Below, in pieces: positions 15,807 to 22,961 of a stretch of DNA of 43,658 nucleotides. The DNA comes from a virus: the IMG/VR virus record IMGVR_UViG_3300020056_001541, positions 1 to 43,658 of that record; one strand, 5' to 3'. The position numbers were made by a program, and so were the translations under genes. The notes below the pieces were generated by a model. The model had not been told where the DNA came from. It ran no database searches and saw only the letters and a program-made list of their open reading frames with translations. The first letter of the stretch is position 1. Each line of letters begins with the position of its first letter.

Positions 15807-16498
15807 AACTAAAAGTAATTGACGTAGAACATTATACAGATACACTTTTTAGGATAAGAACCGAACGTCCAAATTCTTACAGATTTACAGCAGGTGAATT
15901 TGTTATGATAGGAATGGACGATACTCCTAAACGTGCATACAGCCTTACTAGCGGACCTTATGACGAATATTTAGAGTTTTACAGTATAAAAGTGCAAGAT
16001 GGTCCCCTTACAAGTAAACTACAGCATATTAAGGTTGGCGATGAACTTGATGTAGGAGACAAACCTACAGGAACTTTGATATTGGCAAATTTAGAACTTG
16101 GCGGACATCTAGTTATGATGGCAAGCGGAACAGGTATTGCACCTTTTATAAGTTTACTTAGAGATCCCGAAACTTACGATTTATTTGAAAATATTACAGT
16201 CACGTGGACAACACGCACACATGCCGAACAAGATAGTTACAGAGATTTTCTAAACGAAATGCCAATAGAATATATTAGCACAGTTACACAAGAGCCTGCT
16301 GAACTAAATGGACGTATTCAAAAGTTTATGGAGGACGGAACTGTGCAAATAAATGACCCTACACAGCAACGTATTATGCTTTGTGGTAGTATGTCATTTA
16401 ACACAGATTTAAAAGAATATTTTTCTAAATTAGGATTTAACGAAGGCAACAAAAAAACACAAGGAACTTTTGTGCAAGAGAAAGCATTTGTGGGATGA
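15803..16498 (+). CDS. fpr: Ferredoxin/flavodoxin-NADP+ reductase (Fpr type)
   Basis: This 231-residue FAD enzyme has RAYSLTSGP (FAD-binding RxYS), GTGIAPFISLLRDP (NADP-binding GTGxxP), CGSMSF, and the C-terminal FVQEKAFVG. The last is typical of bacterial Fpr, whose C-terminal residues stack on the flavin. It exchanges electrons between NADP(H) and ferredoxin. The likely partner is the FdxA encoded at 14136 in the same operon. The length (231 versus 248 for E. coli Fpr) is slightly short but complete. It starts by ATGA overlap with thyA. The electron acceptor of the pair is not visible in this window. Confidence 0.88.
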   Translation: MKLKVIDVEHYTDTLFRIRTERPNSYRFTAGEFVMIGMDDTPKRAYSLTSGPYDEYLEFYSIKVQDGPLTSKLQHIKVGDELDVGDKPTGTLILANLELGGHLVMMASGTGIAPFISLLRDPETYDLFENITVTWTTRTHAEQDSYRDFLNEMPIEYISTVTQEPAELNGRIQKFMEDGTVQINDPTQQRIMLCGSMSFNTDLKEYFSKLGFNEGNKKTQGTFVQEKAFVG

Positions 16499-16776
16499 TG
16501 GGGGCAAATTGGCGGCCAGATCCTAAGCAAACAATCAATGAACGTTTCGCGTGGTGGCCAGTTAAAAGCACTTGGAGCAAAAAGCTAATTTGGTTGGCAA
16601 AGTATATACAAATGGAAGTATACCACGACAGCGAAATGTCTAACCCTATAAGGTCAAACACATTTACTTTTGTATACTCAAAAAACGAATATTTACTTTA
16701 TTTGCTTAGAAACAGTGAAGGTAGCGGTTCAAAAAATCCGCTACCCCCTAAAATTAGTAATCAAGCATCTCCGTAA
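16495..16776 (+). CDS. Conserved small phage protein at the end of the operon
   Basis: This 93-residue protein starts at ATG 16495 or 16498, overlapping the reductase stop. The conserved-looking part is WRPDPKQTINERFAWWPVKS, followed by TWSKKLIWLAKYIQ and a DSEMSNPIRSNTFTF segment. This pattern, rich in Trp and Arg, resembles small proteins of marine T4-like phages of unknown function. The last ~20 residues run through an 8-bp hairpin and overlap the phoH 3' end by 16 bases, so the C-terminus may be poorly conserved. Confidence 0.55.
   Translation: MMGANWRPDPKQTINERFAWWPVKSTWSKKLIWLAKYIQMEVYHDSEMSNPIRSNTFTFVYSKNEYLLYLLRNSEGSGSKNPLPPKISNQASP
16720..16745 (+). terminator. Hairpin at the convergent operon/phoH junction
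   Basis: GGTAGCGG (16720-16727) and CCGCTACC (16738-16745) form a perfect 8-bp, GC-rich stem with a 10-base A-rich loop. It sits where plus-strand and minus-strand transcripts meet, so it could end or insulate both. A classic T-run is missing on either side, so factor-independent termination is uncertain. Confidence 0.45.
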
Positions 16777-17480
16777 ACTTCGAGAACTTCTGCAACAGCA
16801 GGATGTCTTTCAATATCTCCTTTGTGGAAATCTACTATATCAATTCTTGTTGATTCAAAATCTCTAAGATGACTGATAAAATCAATTAGCCCGTTATCTT
16901 TGAGTCTATCTGCCTGTGCTAAATCTCCTGTGACAACCATTTTACTGCCTTGCCCTATTCTTGTAAGCAGCATTTTCATTTGGTTAGGTGTTGCGTTTTG
17001 CATTTCGTCTGCAATAATATAAGAGTCTTTGAAAGTTCTACCACGCATATATGCTAATGGAGAAATTTCAATTACACCTTCTTTTATCATGCCCTCAATT
17101 TCGCCTGCATAAAAATGCTCACGAAATACATCAAATATAGGCCTGGTCCAAGGTGCCATTTTTTCTTCCAGTGTTCCTGGCAAAAACCCTAGATCCTCAT
17201 CGGCACTTACTGCCGGACGAGTTACAACAATTCTATCAACTGTGCCATCTAAGAAATTTTTTACTGCTGCCTGACATGCTAACATTGTTTTACCTGTGCC
17301 AGCAGGACCTATACCAAATACAATGTTTTTAGCATCGTTTAGTAGACTTAGTATATATGTTTCTTGATTTCTGTTTCTGGGAATTAGTTGAATGTTTCTA
17401 GTTTTTTGTGGAAGGAAGTTATTAATTTTTACAACATTATTGTTGTATTTTTGCTTTTTAGCAGCTCTCGCTTTACCCAT
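16761..17480 (-). CDS. phoH: PhoH-like ATPase
   Basis: This 239-residue P-loop protein has Walker A GPAGTGKTMLACQAA (from about residue 58), VVTRPAVSADEDLGFLPGTL, the Walker B region YIIADEMQNATPNQMKMLLTR, and VTGDLAQAD. These are all hallmarks of PhoH (an SF1-helicase-like ATPase). PhoH is very common in marine phages; its biochemical role is unclear, and links to phosphate stress or RNA metabolism have been proposed. It is the only minus-strand gene in the window. AAAGGAG lies eight bases upstream of the ATG. Upstream it has 149 bases with a hairpin and a possible extended -10 promoter on the minus strand (TGATAAAAT, 17579-17587), so it is transcribed independently. Confidence 0.92.
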   Translation of the reverse strand: MGKARAAKKQKYNNNVVKINNFLPQKTRNIQLIPRNRNQETYILSLLNDAKNIVFGIGPAGTGKTMLACQAAVKNFLDGTVDRIVVTRPAVSADEDLGFLPGTLEEKMAPWTRPIFDVFREHFYAGEIEGMIKEGVIEISPLAYMRGRTFKDSYIIADEMQNATPNQMKMLLTRIGQGSKMVVTGDLAQADRLKDNGLIDFISHLRDFESTRIDIVDFHKGDIERHPAVAEVLEVYGDA

Positions 17481-17629
17481 TAAGTTCTCCTTTATATGGA
17501 TAGCAGGGCAATCCCAAGCAGGATGACCTGCTGTTTGTATTTACTCTTGTTGAACAAAAATAAAGTGCGCTGTGAATTATTTTATCATCTGTGCTATAAT
17601 GATAAATAGTATAAAGTGAGTTTATAAAC
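17481..17629. other. Divergent intergenic region upstream of phoH
   Basis: This is the only divergent junction and the longest gap in the window. On the minus strand it holds the phoH ribosome site and a perfect 6-bp hairpin, AGCAGG-atga-CCTGCT (17517-17532), which would lie in the phoH leader. It also has a weak extended -10 (complement of 17579-17587). On the plus strand it holds an extended -10 TGCTATAAT followed at once by the late motif. No open reading frame or tRNA is seen. Confidence 0.55.
17592..17608 (+). promoter_or_regulatory. Tandem extended -10 and late promoter
   Basis: TGCTATAAT (17592-17600) is an extended sigma70 -10 element with only a weak -35 (GTGAAT). It abuts the late motif GATAAATA (17601-17608). 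The pair could give both early and late transcription of the gene at 17630. Confidence 0.5.
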
Positions 17630-18169
17630 ATGCCTGATATTTTAGATACTTTAGACGTAATTAAAAATTTAGAAAACATCTATGACAGCGATCGTGCGTT
17701 TGGTGTTTTAAAAGATTTTGAAAGAGTTATAGACGAATTAGGATTATATGTTTACGATAACTGGGGATCAGGTGAATTAGTTGATGGTCCAAAAATAGAA
17801 AGACACTGGGTAACTTGCAAGTTTATGTGGCCACGAGATATGATGCCAGATCCTATGGGAGGCAAAAGGCTTGTAGACTATGATTGCAAACTTACATATG
17901 CAAAAACATATATTGTCAAACCACGTGAAATTAAAAAGCCAGATGACATGCGCCCCGGCACAAAAAAAGGCAAACTAGATAAAGTTCCTGTTTGGGTAGT
18001 AGAAATCCAAATGCCAAAAAGTCTAATAGTTGATATATACGGAGGCACAGTTGAGCCTGAAGAAACAGAATCAGTTATGCCTACTGCTCCAGCGCCAGAA
18101 GCACCAGGTGCAGCTATGCCTGCAGATGACCTAGGTATAGATCCGTTAGCCGCAGGAGGAGCAATATAA
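17630..18169 (+). CDS. Conserved phage protein, unknown function
   Basis: This 179-residue protein has a conserved-looking core (DERVIDELGLYVYDNWGSGE-like helix-strand, then WVTCKFMWPRDMMPDPMGGK and a beta-rich 'DYDCKLTYAKTYIVKPRE'). A Pro/Ala-rich, probably disordered tail starts at about residue 145. The pattern recalls a conserved protein found with the next gene in marine T4-like phages. It has no enzymatic motif, signal peptide or membrane segment. A late promoter lies upstream and the next gene begins inside its stop region (ATAATG), suggesting a two-gene virion or assembly unit. Confidence 0.6.
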   Translation: MPDILDTLDVIKNLENIYDSDRAFGVLKDFERVIDELGLYVYDNWGSGELVDGPKIERHWVTCKFMWPRDMMPDPMGGKRLVDYDCKLTYAKTYIVKPREIKKPDDMRPGTKKGKLDKVPVWVVEIQMPKSLIVDIYGGTVEPEETESVMPTAPAPEAPGAAMPADDLGIDPLAAGGAI

Positions 18170-18882
18170 TGAGCTACATACAAAGCGACCTTAAAGATCT
18201 TGTAAAAAATATTTTCGAAGTGGATGCATTCAAAAGTAAAATGGGCGACGATGAAGATATCGTAGTGGTTAGTTTTAGTGTAAAAGAATCTGGCGCTGCG
18301 GAAGATTTAGTTGATTTTATCGAAAAAGGATATAACTTTGTATTAGATGCAGACTCTACTAGTGGAGAATTAGAAACTGGCGATTACAAAGTATTTGTAG
18401 AAATCGAAAGAAACCGTAAAACTAACGAAAATATTATGGAAATACTAGATGGTGTAGGCAAACTTGCAGCAATTGATCAGTTCAAGTTTAGATACCACAA
18501 AAGTTTTGCCAGCACAGATGTCAGTGACGAAGCACTTGCAGAAACTATACCTACAAATCCAACAGATTATATTGTAAAGATAAGTGAAGGAAAAGTAGAC
18601 AACTACAGTGAATTCTTTAATAAAGGATACTTAGAAAAGATCGAAGCAATTGGTGATGAACTTATTGTCAAAAAAGCATATGCAGATCCAATTGGTTTTA
18701 GAATTAAAAACTTTGGTCCTTCAAGCCAAATAAACGAAACTCTTGAAAAAATTAATATGAATGATTATGCCGAGATACTGTTTTTAACAAAATATCTCGG
18801 AGATTATAATGTAATGAAATTCGGAGATAAAACTATTACCTTCGAAAATAAAGGACACACACTTGTTGTCGAAAGAATATAG
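18169..18882 (+). CDS. Conserved phage protein, partner of the preceding gene
   Basis: This 237-residue acidic protein is alternately helical and beta. No known motif is seen. The middle region (GYNFVLDADSTSGELETGDY, then KVFVEIERNR) and the C-terminus (YNVMKFGDKTITFENKGHTL) look like compact alpha/beta domains. The start overlaps the previous stop by one base, so the two are co-translated. The last 17 bases overlap the start of the Cys-rich mini-protein. I do not recognise a function; a structural or chaperone role late in infection is possible from context. Confidence 0.55.
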   Translation: MSYIQSDLKDLVKNIFEVDAFKSKMGDDEDIVVVSFSVKESGAAEDLVDFIEKGYNFVLDADSTSGELETGDYKVFVEIERNRKTNENIMEILDGVGKLAAIDQFKFRYHKSFASTDVSDEALAETIPTNPTDYIVKISEGKVDNYSEFFNKGYLEKIEAIGDELIVKKAYADPIGFRIKNFGPSSQINETLEKINMNDYAEILFLTKYLGDYNVMKFGDKTITFENKGHTLVVERI

Positions 18883-19027
18883 TAACTGCGATAACTGTGG
18901 CAGACCTAGCCACTGTGGATTGCCAGAATACGTAGAAATGAAAGACTATAACGAGCCGCCAAAAACAATAAAAATATGTAATACATGCAGATGCGGACGC
19001 TGCACAAATATAGAAAGTAAGATGTAA
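18866..19027 (+). CDS. 53-residue Cys-rich zinc-ribbon-like mini-protein
   Basis: This frame starts at TTG 18866 (or 18863) within the end of the previous gene, with AAGGA at 18851-18855 as ribosome site. It ends in a TAATG overlap with the endolysin start. The product has seven cysteines: NCDNCGRPSHC at the N-terminus, and CNTCRCGRC near the C-terminus (Cys38, 41, 43, 46). Two CxxC knuckles suggest a zinc or Fe-S site. Its exact fit between two genes and the clustered cysteines support reality despite the TTG start. Function unknown; perhaps a regulator of the lysis genes or a nucleic-acid binder. Confidence 0.5.
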   Translation: MSKEYSNCDNCGRPSHCGLPEYVEMKDYNEPPKTIKICNTCRCGRCTNIESKM

Positions 19028-19878
19028 TGGCTGTAGAAGATTTTGATTTTGAATTTACAGAAGATATGGTTATCGAAATGCTCAGAGGTAACGACGAAGC
19101 AGAGGATTGGTATGATGCAATGTGCGAAATACTACCGTTATGGGAAGTAGATACACCAGAGCGTGTAGCAATGTTTATTGCGCAGTGCGGACATGAATCT
19201 AACAATTTTAGAGTTCTAAGCGAGAACCTAAATTACAGTGCAAAAGCACTGAATGCATTATTTGGAAAATATTTTGAAAGGGCAGGAAGAGATGCTCAAG
19301 AATATCACAGAAAACCTAGAAAAATTGCGAATGTTATTTACGCAAATAGAATGGACAATGGCGATACAGATTCCGGTGATGGCTGGCGCTTTAGAGGCGG
19401 CGGAATACTGCAACTTACAGGTCGCTACAACTATACTAAATTTGGAGAAGAAGTAGACATGTCTCCAGAAGAAGCAGTTGAGTATGTGCGCACAAAAAAG
19501 GGTGCATTAGATTCTGCTTGCTGGTTCTGGGATACAAACGACTTGAACAAGTATTGCGATGCACGTGACATAAAAGGTGCTACAAAGCGAATAAACGGTG
19601 GATATATAGGTTTAGAAGATCGTAAGAAGCATTACGAACATGCAATGGAAGTGCTGGGCGGACATTGGGAGCCAAGCAAAATTGTATACGAAACAATACG
19701 TGTAGGTTCAAGAGGTCCTACGGTAAGAGCTGTTCAAGAAGAATTAGAAATTGGTGCTGATGGTATATTTGGCCGTGGCACTGAAGCTCACGTTAAAGCG
19801 TGGCAAGAAGAAAATGGACTTACACCTGACGGTGTAATGGGTCCGAAAAGTCTAGCGATAATGTTTGGAGAAGACTAG
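19027..19878 (+). CDS. Endolysin: GH19 lysozyme/chitinase-like plus peptidoglycan-binding domain
   Basis: This 283-residue protein has a GH19-type catalytic domain (about 40-215). GHESNNFRVLSENLNYS includes likely catalytic Glu57 and Glu66, and FRGGGILQLTGRYNYTKFGE is the family's 'FRGRGLIQLTGR.NY'. Residues about 222-280 form a PG_binding_1 domain (VGSRGPTVRAVQEEL, then DGIFGRGTEAHVKAWQ and DGVMGPKS). It has no signal peptide, so release needs a holin. Small membrane proteins and Rz/Rz1-like spanins follow directly, forming a lysis cassette. The ATG is chosen by its overlap with the mini-protein stop; an acidic ~30-residue extension precedes the fold. Confidence 0.88.
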   Translation: MAVEDFDFEFTEDMVIEMLRGNDEAEDWYDAMCEILPLWEVDTPERVAMFIAQCGHESNNFRVLSENLNYSAKALNALFGKYFERAGRDAQEYHRKPRKIANVIYANRMDNGDTDSGDGWRFRGGGILQLTGRYNYTKFGEEVDMSPEEAVEYVRTKKGALDSACWFWDTNDLNKYCDARDIKGATKRINGGYIGLEDRKKHYEHAMEVLGGHWEPSKIVYETIRVGSRGPTVRAVQEELEIGADGIFGRGTEAHVKAWQEENGLTPDGVMGPKSLAIMFGED

Positions 19879-20084
19879 TGTTTAGTAAAAAGTGTCAAGC
19901 ACACTTGAATGATGTCAACATGACAAGATGGCAGCATTTTAAATTTGCTTGGTGGTTCTTATGGCAACTTAAAAAAGCAGGTATAGCGTTAGCTATACAC
20001 AGTGTTGCTCCTAGATTTTTGCAAACATATGCTAGTGATAAAATACTAGAGTTAGCTGAAATTTTAAAGGATCATAAAAAATGA
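19878..20084 (+). CDS. Small membrane-associated protein (DUF6356-like), holin candidate
   Basis: This 68-residue protein has a GTG start inside the endolysin stop (TAGTG). It has an amphipathic/hydrophobic region around residues 17-47 (RWQHFKFAWWFLWQLKKAGI, then ALAIHSVAPRF) and a helical tail. The pattern 'HL..V..T...H.KFA......AG...IH...P..F...AS' resembles the DUF6356 family found in phages and bacteria. Its position between endolysin and spanins makes a holin or lysis-accessory role plausible, but the hydrophobic span is interrupted by charges. The stop overlaps the next ATG (ATGA). Confidence 0.5.
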   Translation: MFSKKCQAHLNDVNMTRWQHFKFAWWFLWQLKKAGIALAIHSVAPRFLQTYASDKILELAEILKDHKK

Positions 20085-20551
20085 AACTATCGGGCATACT
20101 AATTGTAGTAATACTAATGATGGGCAGCATTGGTTATTGGTATTACAACGATACACAAAAAACGATAAAAGTGTTGACAGAAAACAATGCAAAACTAGAG
20201 TTAGCTGTTGAAACAAACGAAGCGGCAATTGAAAGTTTACAAGCAGATTATGCTGCTGTAGCTGCCGAAAATCAACGTATAAATGAAGCATACGCAGAAA
20301 TACGTAGACAGAACAGTCGTTTAAGTAGCAAACTTGCCGATATGGATTTAGGACTTTTAGCAGCAGAAAGACCAGATTCTATAGAACGTGCTGTAAACAA
20401 CGGAAGTAAAAATGCCGGTAGATGTTTTGAAATACTGTCCGGCTCACCACTAACAGAGGAAGAAATAAATGCGGAAGATGGAGAAACTTTTAACAAAGAG
20501 TGTCCTTGGCTTTGGCCTGGTCCTGCTACTGTCGGGTTGCCTGGGGAATAA
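20081..20551 (+). CDS. Inner-membrane spanin, Rz-like
   Basis: This 156-residue protein has a single N-terminal transmembrane anchor (ILIVVILMMGSIGYWYY, about 6-22). A long coiled coil follows (about 28-100: KVLTENNAKLELAVETNEAA and on), then a Cys-containing globular end (CFEILSGSP, ECPWLWPGP). This N-in type II topology with periplasmic coiled coil is that of i-spanins, which fuse inner and outer membranes at the last step of lysis. The partner lipoprotein gene overlaps its 3' end in another frame, as in lambda Rz/Rz1. Confidence 0.75.
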   Translation: MKLSGILIVVILMMGSIGYWYYNDTQKTIKVLTENNAKLELAVETNEAAIESLQADYAAVAAENQRINEAYAEIRRQNSRLSSKLADMDLGLLAAERPDSIERAVNNGSKNAGRCFEILSGSPLTEEEINAEDGETFNKECPWLWPGPATVGLPGE

Positions 20552-20870
20552 TCCTCAAACAATCGAAATCAGTGCAAAACCATTAGACAAGCCAGAACTC
20601 AATTTGCCACCAGTTGACGAGTTGCGTATGCGCCCTGTTGAGTGGGTCATTATCAACGAAGAAAATATGGAAGAAAAAATAGCGCAACTTACTGCTAACG
20701 GACAGCCATTAGGCATGTTTGTTCTTACAGGAGAAGGATATGAAAATTTAGGCTTAAACTTTTCCGATATTAGAGCTATGGTTCAGCAGCAACAAGAAAT
20801 TATAGTTGCATATGAAAACTATTATAAAGCAGCAGAAGAAGCAATGGACAATGCTGTAATAAAAGAATAA
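20469..20870 (+). CDS. Outer-membrane lipoprotein spanin, Rz1-like
   Basis: This protein has 133 residues from ATG 20469, or 130 from ATG 20478, which gives the cleaner signal sequence. MEKLLTKSVLGFGLVLLLSGC has a basic start, a hydrophobic core and the lipobox LLSGC, predicting lipidation by Lgt/LspA. The mature part is Pro-rich at first (KPLDKPELNLPPVDELRMRP), then a small alpha/beta domain (VEWVIINEENMEEKI, LTGEGYENLGLNFSDIRAM) typical of the larger o-spanins of marine myoviruses. The frame overlaps the Rz-like gene by about 80 bases, a diagnostic arrangement. Confidence 0.78.
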   Translation: MRKMEKLLTKSVLGFGLVLLLSGCLGNNPQTIEISAKPLDKPELNLPPVDELRMRPVEWVIINEENMEEKIAQLTANGQPLGMFVLTGEGYENLGLNFSDIRAMVQQQQEIIVAYENYYKAAEEAMDNAVIKE

Positions 20871-20873
20871 ATA
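20866..20873 (+). promoter_or_regulatory. T4-type late promoter (AATAAATA)
   Basis: AATAAATA overlaps the stop codon of the o-spanin gene and lies 24 bases before the ATG at 20898, with GAGGG between. It has the same core as the other late promoters. Confidence 0.55.
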
Positions 20874-20897
20874 CACATATAACTATGAGGGCAAATT

Positions 20898-21194
20898 ATG
20901 TGGGAAATGATACAAAGTATGGCTAGCGATCGCTTGTGGATATACACAGCAATTGCCGGTTCTATAATAAGTGCTATAGTTGTAGCATATCTAAGCACTA
21001 CAAGAATAGGGCTTTGGGGATATGCACAAGTAGATAGATTATTAGATTACCTTGTGGTTCGTTGGGGCCTTACATGGCTAGAACAACCAGAAGATGCTTG
21101 GCGTAAAAAATACCCCAAAATTACTGCTAAAATAGATTCAATTGAGGCAAGACTAGAAAAATTGGAGGGTAAAAATGCCAAGAAAAAAACCTGA
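20898..21194 (+). CDS. Small membrane protein with one transmembrane helix and coiled-coil end
   Basis: This 98-residue protein has a short N-terminus and a hydrophobic helix at about residues 14-32 (IYTAIAGSIISAIVVAYLS). A Trp-rich amphipathic middle follows (RLLDYLVVRWGLTWLEQPED), then a basic coiled-coil C-terminus (IDSIEARLEKLEGKNAKKK). The short periplasmic N-tail with one helix could suit a pinholin-like or accessory lysis protein. It is translated together with the next membrane gene, which begins inside its 3' end. Its family is not known to me. Confidence 0.55.
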   Translation: MWEMIQSMASDRLWIYTAIAGSIISAIVVAYLSTTRIGLWGYAQVDRLLDYLVVRWGLTWLEQPEDAWRKKYPKITAKIDSIEARLEKLEGKNAKKKT

Positions 21195-21624
21195 GCAACT
21201 TAAAAGCGCGGCGCCTGCACCAACTGCTACAGAAACTAAAGCGCCTGCGCCAGCACCGGTAGCACCACAAATTCCAGCAGCAAAGCCTGCAGAAGCACCA
21301 ACTGGAAATTTTCATCCTGCTGACTTAGATGGCAACGGATATGTGGACGCTGAAGAAAAAGCAATGGAGTTAGAATTTAGACGCAAAGCTCTAGAAGATG
21401 CCGATGCAATGCGTGACGCACAACGTAGCATGGCATGGTTTGCACTTGCAGGAATGCTGCTATATCCTTTTGCAGTTGTGCTTGCAGTATTTTTAAACTT
21501 AGAACAAGCTGGCACAATCTTAGGCAATATGGCTGCAACATATTTTGTTTCGGTTGCTGCTATTGTTGCTGCCTTCTTTGGTGGACAAGCATACACGCAG
21601 TCAAGTTCAACAAAAAAACGGTAG
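21175..21624 (+). CDS. Membrane protein with EF-hand-like loop, holin candidate
   Basis: This 149-residue protein has an Ala/Pro-rich, probably disordered N-terminus (1-42) and a canonical calcium-loop sequence DLDGNGYVDAEEKAMELEFR (about 49-68). Two hydrophobic segments follow near the C-terminus (about 84-107 WFALAGMLLYPFAVVLAVFL, and about 117-138 MAATYFVSVAAIVAAFFGGQ). It ends KKR. Related EF-hand plus two-helix proteins occur in marine T4-like phages. Two helices next to a lysis cassette suggest a class II holin, perhaps tuned by divalent ions. Function is inferred only. GGAGG at 21163-21167 is its ribosome site. Confidence 0.55.
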   Translation: MPRKKPEQLKSAAPAPTATETKAPAPAPVAPQIPAAKPAEAPTGNFHPADLDGNGYVDAEEKAMELEFRRKALEDADAMRDAQRSMAWFALAGMLLYPFAVVLAVFLNLEQAGTILGNMAATYFVSVAAIVAAFFGGQAYTQSSSTKKR

Positions 21625-21626
21625 GG

Positions 21627-21634
21627 TCTAAATA
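21627..21634 (+). promoter_or_regulatory. Late promoter variant (TCTAAATA)
   Basis: TCTAAATA lies nine bases before the dnaJ ATG at 21644. The expected start site would leave a leader of only a few bases, so late transcripts may be nearly leaderless. Confidence 0.55.
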
Positions 21635-21643
21635 AGTAATAGT

Positions 21644-22456
21644 ATGGACTATTACAGTAGATTAGGTGTATCAAAAACAGCATCGTCAGATGAACTCAAG
21701 CGAGCATTTCGCAAACTGGCGATGCAACATCATCCAGACCGTGGTGGTGATCAAAAAACTTTTCAAGAAATCAACGAAGCATACGATATACTAAAAGATC
21801 CGCAAAAACGCAAACAATATGATAATCCACAAACACAATTTGAGTTTGACATAAACTCGCAAAATATAAATGATATATTTGGCGAATTTTTTAGACAAGG
21901 AAGACCTAGTCCAAGACAAAGAAGAAATCTAGATATAACAATAAGTGTTAGAATTACACTTGAAGATGTGCTTACAGGTAAAGATATAATTGGCAAATAC
22001 AGGCTGAAAGATAATACAGAGGAAATGGCAACTATTCGTATACCGCCGGGTATAGAAAATGGGCAAGTTATGAGTTATAAGGGTTTAGGCGACAATACTT
22101 ATAAAAATGCCCCAAGAGGCAACTTGCATGTAAAAATTATAATAGAAAATCATAAGGTATACGAAAGAGATAGGTTGCATTTACGCACTAAATGTGCTAT
22201 AAATGTATTTGAATTAATCCTAGGCACAGAAGTAGAAATCCACAAGCTCGAAGGTGGACCTCTAAGAATTAAAATTGCAAAAGGCACAAATCCAGGCACT
22301 ATCCTTAGCATACCAAATCACGGGCTACCTGATAGACGAAGTGGCCGAAGAGGCAATATCTATTTAGAAATACGTGGTATTACGCCTAAAATTGACAAAT
22401 ATGAAGATGTAGAAAAGATAGAGAAATTGTATGATGAACTTAATTTACGCACCTGA
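21644..22456 (+). CDS. dnaJ: DnaJ/CbpA-like co-chaperone
   Basis: This 270-residue protein has an N-terminal J domain (YYSRLGVSKTASSDELKRAF, HPD in QHHPDRGGDQKTF). A short linker (about 65-90) and two C-terminal substrate-binding domains follow (LDITISVRITLEDVLTGKDI, GRRGNIYLEIRGITP). It lacks the zinc finger and most of the G/F region, so it is closer to CbpA/type B J-proteins. It recruits host DnaK through HPD. It forms an operon with peptide deformylase and ClpA, which overlap one after the other. No clear Shine-Dalgarno precedes the ATG. Confidence 0.9.
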   Translation: MDYYSRLGVSKTASSDELKRAFRKLAMQHHPDRGGDQKTFQEINEAYDILKDPQKRKQYDNPQTQFEFDINSQNINDIFGEFFRQGRPSPRQRRNLDITISVRITLEDVLTGKDIIGKYRLKDNTEEMATIRIPPGIENGQVMSYKGLGDNTYKNAPRGNLHVKIIIENHKVYERDRLHLRTKCAINVFELILGTEVEIHKLEGGPLRIKIAKGTNPGTILSIPNHGLPDRRSGRRGNIYLEIRGITPKIDKYEDVEKIEKLYDELNLRT

Positions 22457-22961
22457 TGTAATGTTAGAAACTCAAGTGCAAAAAATGAATTTTGATGAAA
22501 TACATCCTGCTACAGTAGCACCTGACATGATAAGTGTAATGACTATTAATAGTGGATTAGGATTAAGTGCTAACCAGGTTGGGCTAAATGCACAAATTTT
22601 TGTGATGAAGACCCTGTTGAATAAAAAATGGGGCAGTCCTTTGGTTGTTGCAAATCCAATCATCAAAGGTTTGAGTAAAGAAATGGAGTTAGGCATTGAA
22701 GGCTGTTTGAGCCATCCAGATTTATACATAAAGGTTAAACGCCCTATTAGCTGTATTGTTGAATTTGATACACTTGCAGAAGATGGAAAAACTATCATTC
22801 ACACAGAAACAAAGTTTGACGATATAGATGCTAGAATCTTTTTACATGAATATGATCACCTACACGGAATACAATTCATTGACAGAGTAAGCAAATACAA
22901 GTTACAATTAGCTGAAAAGAAGCGACTAAAACAAATTAAAAAAAGGAAAATTAATGGTTGA
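22431..22961 (+). CDS. def: Peptide deformylase
   Basis: This 176-residue metalloenzyme removes the N-formyl group from new proteins. The three family motifs are visible: GLGLSANQVG (motif 1, with Ser for the usual Ala), EGCLSHP (motif 2, metal-binding Cys) and HEYDHLHG (motif 3, HExxH). The C-terminus is basic and lacks the long helix of E. coli Def. Marine phages often carry deformylases, thought to speed processing of host or phage proteins such as photosystem D1 in cyanobacteria. The start at 22431 or 22434 overlaps dnaJ by about 25 bases. Confidence 0.9.
   Translation: MMNLIYAPDVMLETQVQKMNFDEIHPATVAPDMISVMTINSGLGLSANQVGLNAQIFVMKTLLNKKWGSPLVVANPIIKGLSKEMELGIEGCLSHPDLYIKVKRPISCIVEFDTLAEDGKTIIHTETKFDDIDARIFLHEYDHLHGIQFIDRVSKYKLQLAEKKRLKQIKKRKING

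Noticed and set aside
17517-17532. AGCAGG-atga-CCTGCT as a terminator
   Set aside because: The stem is only 6 bp and has no T-run on either strand. It lies in the expected phoH leader, so it is described there and not called a terminator.
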